Assembly: GCA_026552855.1 (NCBI GenBank)
Contig: JAPMTX010000144.1
Span: forward strand, 1 to 49,001
Length of the DNA stretch: 49,001 nt
Direction: 5' to 3'
DNA from: Candidatus Methanoperedens sp.
Lineage (GTDB): Archaea; Halobacteriota; Methanosarcinia; Methanosarcinales; Methanoperedenaceae
Below are positions 45,133 to 49,001 of this stretch, one piece after another. How positions within the stretch are numbered: the stretch's first letter is position 1; each line of letters opens with the position of its first letter. Under the pieces are notes generated by a model that had not been told where the DNA came from, searched no databases, and worked only from the letters and a program-made list of their open reading frames with translations. A program made the position numbers and the translations under genes.

Positions 45133-45262
45133 ATCCCGCCCTGATAAGCCCTCTGCGTGTGCGCCCTTATCTCTCTGCGCCCTCGCAGAAATAATTATTC
45201 CGCCGCAGGCAGTCAAGCATACCCGAAGGGCGCACCGCATTTGAGATCGGGAGAGCGGGGAT
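45133..45262 (+). ncRNA. Candidate structured RNA, long interrupted rod
   Basis: This GC-rich segment folds back on itself. Outer stem: 45,133-45,139 with 45,255-45,262 (7 bp, one bulged G). Next: 45,140-45,145 with 45,246-45,250 (5 bp). Then 45,151-45,153 with 45,243-45,245, and 45,154-45,168 with 45,226-45,239 (14 bp, one bulged T). The terminal part holds a 5-bp hairpin, CTGCG (45,175-45,179) with CGCAG (45,184-45,188), loop CCCT. A TATA-like GATATATC (about 45,109-45,116) lies at the right distance upstream on the plus strand, and TTTTT (45,267-45,271) follows the outer stem. The strand is inferred. It matches no RNA family I recognise. A 135-codon minus-strand frame over it looks non-coding. 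Confidence 0.5.
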
Positions 45263-45418
45263 TCGCTTTTTGCGTGAACGAATGGGCGATGGTAGTTTTC
45301 CGTATCGTTATTAAGTGAGCAAAAAAGACGCATCACTCGAAGATATATTTGACTTAAGGGGGATAAAGTTACCAACGGTTTTACAGGGGTCTTGGCAGTC
45401 ACAAATCAGGATATGAGA

Positions 45419-45428
45419 ACTTATAAAT
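45419..45428 (+). promoter_or_regulatory. TATA box of vapBC
   Basis: TTATAAAT at 45,421-45,428 is centred about 28 bases ahead of the vapB ATG (45,453), which predicts transcription starting at or next to the ATG. No binding site precedes the ATG, so the mRNA is probably leaderless. The following ACACGTATTAATACATT is partly symmetric and could be an operator. Confidence 0.5.
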
Positions 45429-45452
45429 ACACGTATTAATACATTTATCAGC

Positions 45453-45683
45453 ATGGCACATAAAACACTCACAATATCGGAAGAAGCATATGAAATGCTG
45501 GCTGACCTTAAAAAGGAAGGTGAAAGCTTTACCGAACTCATAAAGCGCATCACTGCACCTCTGAGGAAGAGAAAACTCAGCGAGTTCGCAGGCGCAATAA
45601 AAGATGAACAATTTGAAAAAGCAGTACTGGAAGTAAGGCACCATCCAAGCAGGTACTCGAGTAGGAAAAGAGGGAAGCGATGA
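45453..45683 (+). CDS. vapB: VapB-family antitoxin
   Basis: The 76-residue protein begins MAHKTLTISEEAYEMLADLK and continues with ESFTELIKRI, the pattern of the VapB antitoxins of archaea (DUF217 type), where the N-terminal part binds DNA as a ribbon-helix-helix. The C-terminal basic tail (HHPSRYSSRKRGKR) should wrap the toxin. It overlaps vapC by 4 bases (ATGA). The promoter has a TATA box for a leaderless message. Confidence 0.88.
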   Translation: MAHKTLTISEEAYEMLADLKKEGESFTELIKRITAPLRKRKLSEFAGAIKDEQFEKAVLEVRHHPSRYSSRKRGKR

Positions 45684-46084
45684 CAGTATTTGACAGTGAT
45701 TTCTTAGTGGACCTTCTTAAAGATAAGCCTGGAATGTCGTATATAGTTGATTCTTTTGAACATCCAAAAACAACTGTCATAAACGCTTTTGAATTATATT
45801 ACGGAGTATGGAATTCATCAAACCCAAAAGAAAATGTTATAAAAGTAGACTCCTTATTGAAGTCGTTGAGCATACTTGAGGTTGACATAGTTGCTGCACA
45901 GAAAGCTGCTGAGATTGATGTAAGATTGAAAAACTCAGGATCCACTCTGGAGCTGGAGGATATTCTAATAGCAGGGATTTGTATAGCAAATAATGAAGAG
46001 CTTGTGACCAGGAATCTTGATCATTTTAAGCGTATACCCGGTCTGAGATGCAGGTCATGGCAGCCAGGTGATTATGGAAGGTAA
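45680..46084 (+). CDS. vapC: VapC-type PIN-domain toxin
   Basis: The 134-residue protein has the PIN acidic residues: Asp in FDSDFLVDLL (first strand), Glu in INAFELYYGVW, Asp in LELEDILIAGI and Asp/His in TRNLDHFKRIPGLR. The order and size are standard for VapC, a tRNA- or rRNA-cutting endoribonuclease. It overlaps its antitoxin by 4 bases and a small gene starts within its 3' end. It appears intact. Confidence 0.9.
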   Translation: MTVFDSDFLVDLLKDKPGMSYIVDSFEHPKTTVINAFELYYGVWNSSNPKENVIKVDSLLKSLSILEVDIVAAQKAAEIDVRLKNSGSTLELEDILIAGICIANNEELVTRNLDHFKRIPGLRCRSWQPGDYGR

Positions 46085-46313
46085 GAAGATTAAAGCAATG
46101 ACCATTTCTTTGGAAGAGAACGAGATAAATGAAATTGAAATTGAACGGATAAAAAATAGACTAAATGATTTGAAACAAGATATTGCAAAATTGAATGATT
46201 ATAGGGATAGATGGACAGATTTTGATGTAGCCGTTATTTGCTGGTTGTTGGCTCACGATACTGATGAGTTAGAATTCTGGAAAGAAACTGAACTATGGAA
46301 GAAAAAACAATAG
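46074..46313 (+). CDS. Small coiled-coil protein, third gene of the vapBC unit
   Basis: The 79-residue product (ATG 46,074, inside the vapC 3' end) has a coiled-coil-like N-terminal half (ENEINEIEIERIKNRLNDLKQDIAKLND) and a Trp-rich end (FDVAVICWLLAHDTDELEFW). It is acidic and soluble. Overlap with vapC suggests a co-translated accessory gene, which is unusual for VapBC pairs. No family recognised. Confidence 0.55.
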   Translation: MEGKKIKAMTISLEENEINEIEIERIKNRLNDLKQDIAKLNDYRDRWTDFDVAVICWLLAHDTDELEFWKETELWKKKQ

Positions 46314-46353
46314 CTTTAAAAAACCAAAAACGTTTGTACCCTATCAACAGGTT

Positions 46354-46620
46354 ATGAAATTAAAAGAAGGCGGCAAATACATTATATCCCTCAGATGCAA
46401 AGATACAAAATTCCATGTTATCGGCTCTGAAAAAAGACCCTGTACTCTTTGTGGTGAACTGACCTGGGTATCCCCGGCATTGCAGAAACATAAAATTGAT
46501 GGCGTGCTGTGCACGCGATGCATAAAAGAAGAAGATCTTAAAGATGCAAAAGTCGATATGAGAGTGCAATCAGAGGTCCTGAGGCAGATAGGAAATCGAC
46601 GGAAAACCATAGCCAGTTAG
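46354..46620 (+). CDS. Small CxxC zinc-ribbon-like protein
   Basis: The 88-residue protein has two CxxC pairs 24 residues apart (RPCTLCGEL and GVLCTRCIK), forming a likely zinc ribbon. A basic N terminus (KLKEGGKYIISLRCKD) and a basic C terminus (GNRRKTIAS) flank it. It might bind nucleic acid. No family is identified. It starts at ATG 46,354; no strong binding site is visible. Confidence 0.6.
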   Translation: MKLKEGGKYIISLRCKDTKFHVIGSEKRPCTLCGELTWVSPALQKHKIDGVLCTRCIKEEDLKDAKVDMRVQSEVLRQIGNRRKTIAS

Positions 46621-46704
46621 AGGCTAAAAACTTCTTTTTTTGTTTAAGGTTAACCAGCAATTTACTGCGAATAATATTTAACAAAAGCGCGTGAATTAAC
46701 CACC

Positions 46705-47844
46705 ATGGTCTATGTTACCAGTTTCAGGTGTTTTCGCTGCGGGAGGATACATAAACCGCACGAGATAGAGAGGCTCCCGATCCCCAGGTGCGAATGTGGC
46801 GGAGCCCTGGATGCGGAGTACGATTACAGGGCGATACAGAAGGTCATCCTCCGCGACGATTTCATGCGCGCCAAGCCCGCGCACTGGAAGTACTGGGCGT
46901 TCATGCCTGTAAAAGACCTGTCCAGGATTATAACAATGGGAGAAGGGGGTACGCCCCTGCTTGAGAACAAAAGGCTTGAGAAAGATGGAAGGCTGCTCAT
47001 AAAATACGAGGCAGCGAATCCCACGGGTTCTTTCAAGGACAGGGGCTCATCGCTTGAGATAACGAAAGCACTTGAGTTCAGGAAATGCAAGGTCGCGCTC
47101 GCCTCGACCGGCAACATGGGCGCATCCGTGGCAGCGTATGCTGCATATGCCGGGCTTGAGTGCAGGGTGTTCATCCCCGATATAGCAGGAAAAGAAAAGA
47201 TAACCCAGATAAAAGCATATGGCGCAGAGACGATAGCCGTGGAAGGGGATTATTCTGTTGCTATCAGGCAGGCTGAGGAATACGTTATTTCCCATGAGGA
47301 CTCTTTCCTGACAGGGGATTACCCCTGGCGCAGCGAAGGGACAAAGACCGTGGGTTTTGAGATAGCAGACCAGTTATACTGGCGCGTGCCTGATTATGTC
47401 GTAGTGCCTGTTGGCAACGGCACCCTGATATGGAGCACCTACGAAGCGTTCAGGGAGCTTGCGCTTGTGGGAATCACGGACAGGATACCCCGCATAATCG
47501 GGGTGCAGGTCGAAGCATGCGCTCCTGTCGTCCATGCATGGGAGAACGGGCTTGATGAGATCATCCCGGTACACGACCCGAAGACAGTAGCCACAGCCAT
47601 AGCGTGCGGCGACCCGATAGATGGTCTTGCTGCGCTCCGGGCTATCCGGGATTCGGACGGGTTCGCGATGGCAGTCTCAGACGATGAGGCGCTGGCTGCA
47701 CGGGATACGCTTGCGAGGAACGGGATTTTTGTTGAGCCAAGCGGGGCTGTGGCTTATGCGGGTGTGGTGAAAAGAGAGTTGCAGGGCACTGTTGTCGTTC
47801 TTGCTACAGGGCACGGGTTGAAGGATATGTACGGGCTGGGGTGA
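46705..47844 (+). CDS. thrC: Threonine synthase
   Basis: ThrC makes threonine from O-phosphohomoserine with PLP. The 379-residue protein has an N-terminal zinc-ribbon-like part (CFRCGRIHKP ... CECGGALDAEYD), the PLP Lys in NPTGSFKDRGS, the glycine-rich ASTGNMGASVAAYAAYAG, and PVGNGTLIWSTYEAF, which bind the cofactor phosphate and substrate. It follows the archaeal form of the family. A TATA box (TAATATTTAAC, about 46,672-46,682) predicts a transcript starting at the ATG (46,705), so it is likely leaderless. Confidence 0.95.
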   Translation: MVYVTSFRCFRCGRIHKPHEIERLPIPRCECGGALDAEYDYRAIQKVILRDDFMRAKPAHWKYWAFMPVKDLSRIITMGEGGTPLLENKRLEKDGRLLIKYEAANPTGSFKDRGSSLEITKALEFRKCKVALASTGNMGASVAAYAAYAGLECRVFIPDIAGKEKITQIKAYGAETIAVEGDYSVAIRQAEEYVISHEDSFLTGDYPWRSEGTKTVGFEIADQLYWRVPDYVVVPVGNGTLIWSTYEAFRELALVGITDRIPRIIGVQVEACAPVVHAWENGLDEIIPVHDPKTVATAIACGDPIDGLAALRAIRDSDGFAMAVSDDEALAARDTLARNGIFVEPSGAVAYAGVVKRELQGTVVVLATGHGLKDMYGLG

Positions 47845-47965
47845 CTTTTGGAATTATCTTTTTAACCTTTATACCTCTATCAGTGATTAACCTGAAATTT
47901 GCCAATGTAGATAACAGTGACTTTTGGAGCCATATATTAAATACAACCACTTCCAAGAAAGAATC

Positions 47966-49001
47966 ATGACCCACTACCTCGGCGAACTATTATTGTACTG
48001 GTGCCCGTCCTGCAACCTTCCCGTACTCGGGAAAACCTGCGCCTGCGGAGCCGGTACAAGGAAAATAGATATCACCCCGCCGGGCGATGTAAGACCTGCT
48101 TTTCAATACGATATCGATCTTATCAACAGAACCACGGAAAAGCAGTTCGGCATTAAACTCATCCCTGAGGGCAGGCTCGCAGTGCTGAACAAGGCGCCGT
48201 ACGAGGACAGGATGGACGAAGTCATATTCGACGGCGAGATCATGGGTTCGCTGCGCTTTGAGCTTGAGAGGATGGAGTGGGTGTTCCTCCCCAGGCTTGA
48301 GGGAGCAAGGCGTCTGACCGGGGGAAAGAAATGGATAGTTGTGGACGAGGGAGCGGTCGATTCTATCATAAAAGGAGCCTCTGTGCTTGCACCCGGTGTG
48401 AGAGAGGCTGATGCCGACATCATTGAAGACGATGAGGTGATAATTCTCACGCCAGAGAGGAAGGTGATTGCAACAGGCAGGGCGCGGATGAGCGCGGAGC
48501 GGATGCTCACGCGCGAGAAGGGCATGGCTGTAAAAACGCGCTGGAACGGCATGCCGGATGATGCAGCTCAATCCTGCAACGGACAGGAAAGGACATGGGA
48601 TGAGGCTGTAGCTGCGAATCTGCACATATTGAGAAAATTTGAGGAAAAGGCGCACAGGTTCATAAAAAACGTTGTGGAAACATCAGGCAAGCCTGTGACC
48701 GTCTCATACTCAGGCGGAAAGGACAGCCTTGCAACCCTGCTTCTCGTTCGCGATGCAGTAAAAGAGTTCGATATCCTGTTTGCAGATACAGGTCTTGAAT
48801 TCCAGGAGACGCTGGACAATGTAAAACAGACAGCAGAGGAGCTTGGTCTTCCGCTCAAGTCCCACTCCTCAGGCGAGGCGTTCTGGCAGTCCATAGATAA
48901 TTTCGGTCCTCCTACAGTGGAAGCAAGATGGTGCTGCAAGGTCTGCAAACTTGGCGCGATAACGCAGTTGATCGAGAACAACTACGAGAACGGCTGCCTG
49001 A
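47966..49001 (+). CDS. PAPS-reductase-like PUA protein (3' end beyond window)
   Basis: The frame starts at ATG 47,966 and is open to the end of the window, so at least 345 residues are visible. It has a zinc ribbon (CPSC ... CACG; Cys13, 16, 25, 27), a PUA-like domain (about 120-180; SIIKGASVLAPGVREAD and EVIILTPERKVIATGRARM), and the PP-loop SYSGGKDSLATLLL with RWCCKVCK, as in the paralog at 39,722-41,644. The ferredoxin part is expected downstream. A TATA box (ATATATTAAATA, about 47,931-47,942) predicts a leaderless transcript. Confidence 0.88.
   Translation, partial: MTHYLGELLLYWCPSCNLPVLGKTCACGAGTRKIDITPPGDVRPAFQYDIDLINRTTEKQFGIKLIPEGRLAVLNKAPYEDRMDEVIFDGEIMGSLRFELERMEWVFLPRLEGARRLTGGKKWIVVDEGAVDSIIKGASVLAPGVREADADIIEDDEVIILTPERKVIATGRARMSAERMLTREKGMAVKTRWNGMPDDAAQSCNGQERTWDEAVAANLHILRKFEEKAHRFIKNVVETSGKPVTVSYSGGKDSLATLLLVRDAVKEFDILFADTGLEFQETLDNVKQTAEELGLPLKSHSSGEAFWQSIDNFGPPTVEARWCCKVCKLGAITQLIENNYENGCL

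Noticed and set aside
44995-45402. 135-codon frame on the minus strand
   Set aside because: It translates the candidate structured RNA and repeat sequence; composition is Arg/Ala/Cys-rich in the middle and no binding site precedes its ATG. Only its last 33 residues look somewhat protein-like.
1-49001. CRISPR array, prophage, complete insertion sequence or rRNA
   Set aside because: No regularly spaced direct repeats with unique spacers, no integrase, transposase or capsid genes, and no rRNA sequence were seen. The dispersed repeats are not evenly spaced.

Overview
The window is archaeal and most consistent with a methanogen/ANME-type euryarchaeon of the Methanosarcinales group (for example the Methanoperedenaceae). 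The assignment rests on gene content: an archaeal Thi4, RPA with its COG3390-type partner, small-subunit RFC, an AGOG-type DNA glycosylase, a RecJ-like DHH protein, and Zn-ribbon/PUA/PAPS-reductase/ferredoxin fusions of the kind seen in methanogens. Several genes have TATA boxes placed for leaderless transcripts. Species is inference; no rRNA is present.

Layout. 0-10.9 kb is mostly housekeeping: the end of a MacB/FtsX permease, valS, thi4, pyrG (opposite strand), a two-gene AGOG glycosylase + YaaA-like unit, a solitary SdhA/FrdA-type flavoprotein, an unknown gene and purC. 11-17.3 kb is transport: a KimA-like APC permease preceded by a possible micro-ORF, a flippase-like membrane protein, and a CopA-type ATPase with three metal-binding domains. 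17.3-22.7 kb is an accessory island: an AT-rich membrane protein, three toxin-antitoxin pairs, an orphan DUF433 antitoxin and a family of roughly 90-190 bp dispersed repeats between the pairs. 22.7-29.5 kb holds a methyltransferase, a Kef/NapA-type antiporter, a small membrane protein + winged-helix pair, a LUD/4Fe-4S protein, tRNA-Gly(UCC), a RecJ-like phosphoesterase and small proteins.

29.6-39.7 kb is an information-processing block: winged-helix protein, metallophosphoesterase, two RPA genes, a decayed RelE-type pair, two regulators, a COG2426 membrane protein overlapping rfcS, then on the other strand a radical SAM protein and RecQ. 39.7-44.6 kb (minus strand) carries a PAPS-reductase/ferredoxin fusion with an AbrB-like gene and an unknown small gene upstream, then an unknown 550-residue protein followed by two very small proteins with excellent ribosome binding sites. 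44.6-45.45 kb is non-coding and contains a GC-rich segment that folds into a long interrupted rod (candidate ncRNA). The window ends with vapBC, two small genes, threonine synthase and a second, truncated PAPS-reductase-like paralog.

Most worth following up: the candidate structured RNA at 45,133-45,262; the 550-residue gene with two micro-proteins at 42.67-44.6 kb; the AGOG + YaaA-like pair at 6.3-7.85 kb; the repeat-punctuated toxin-antitoxin island; and the 10-bp-phased palindrome at 4,412-4,485. No CRISPR array, complete insertion sequence or prophage was seen.
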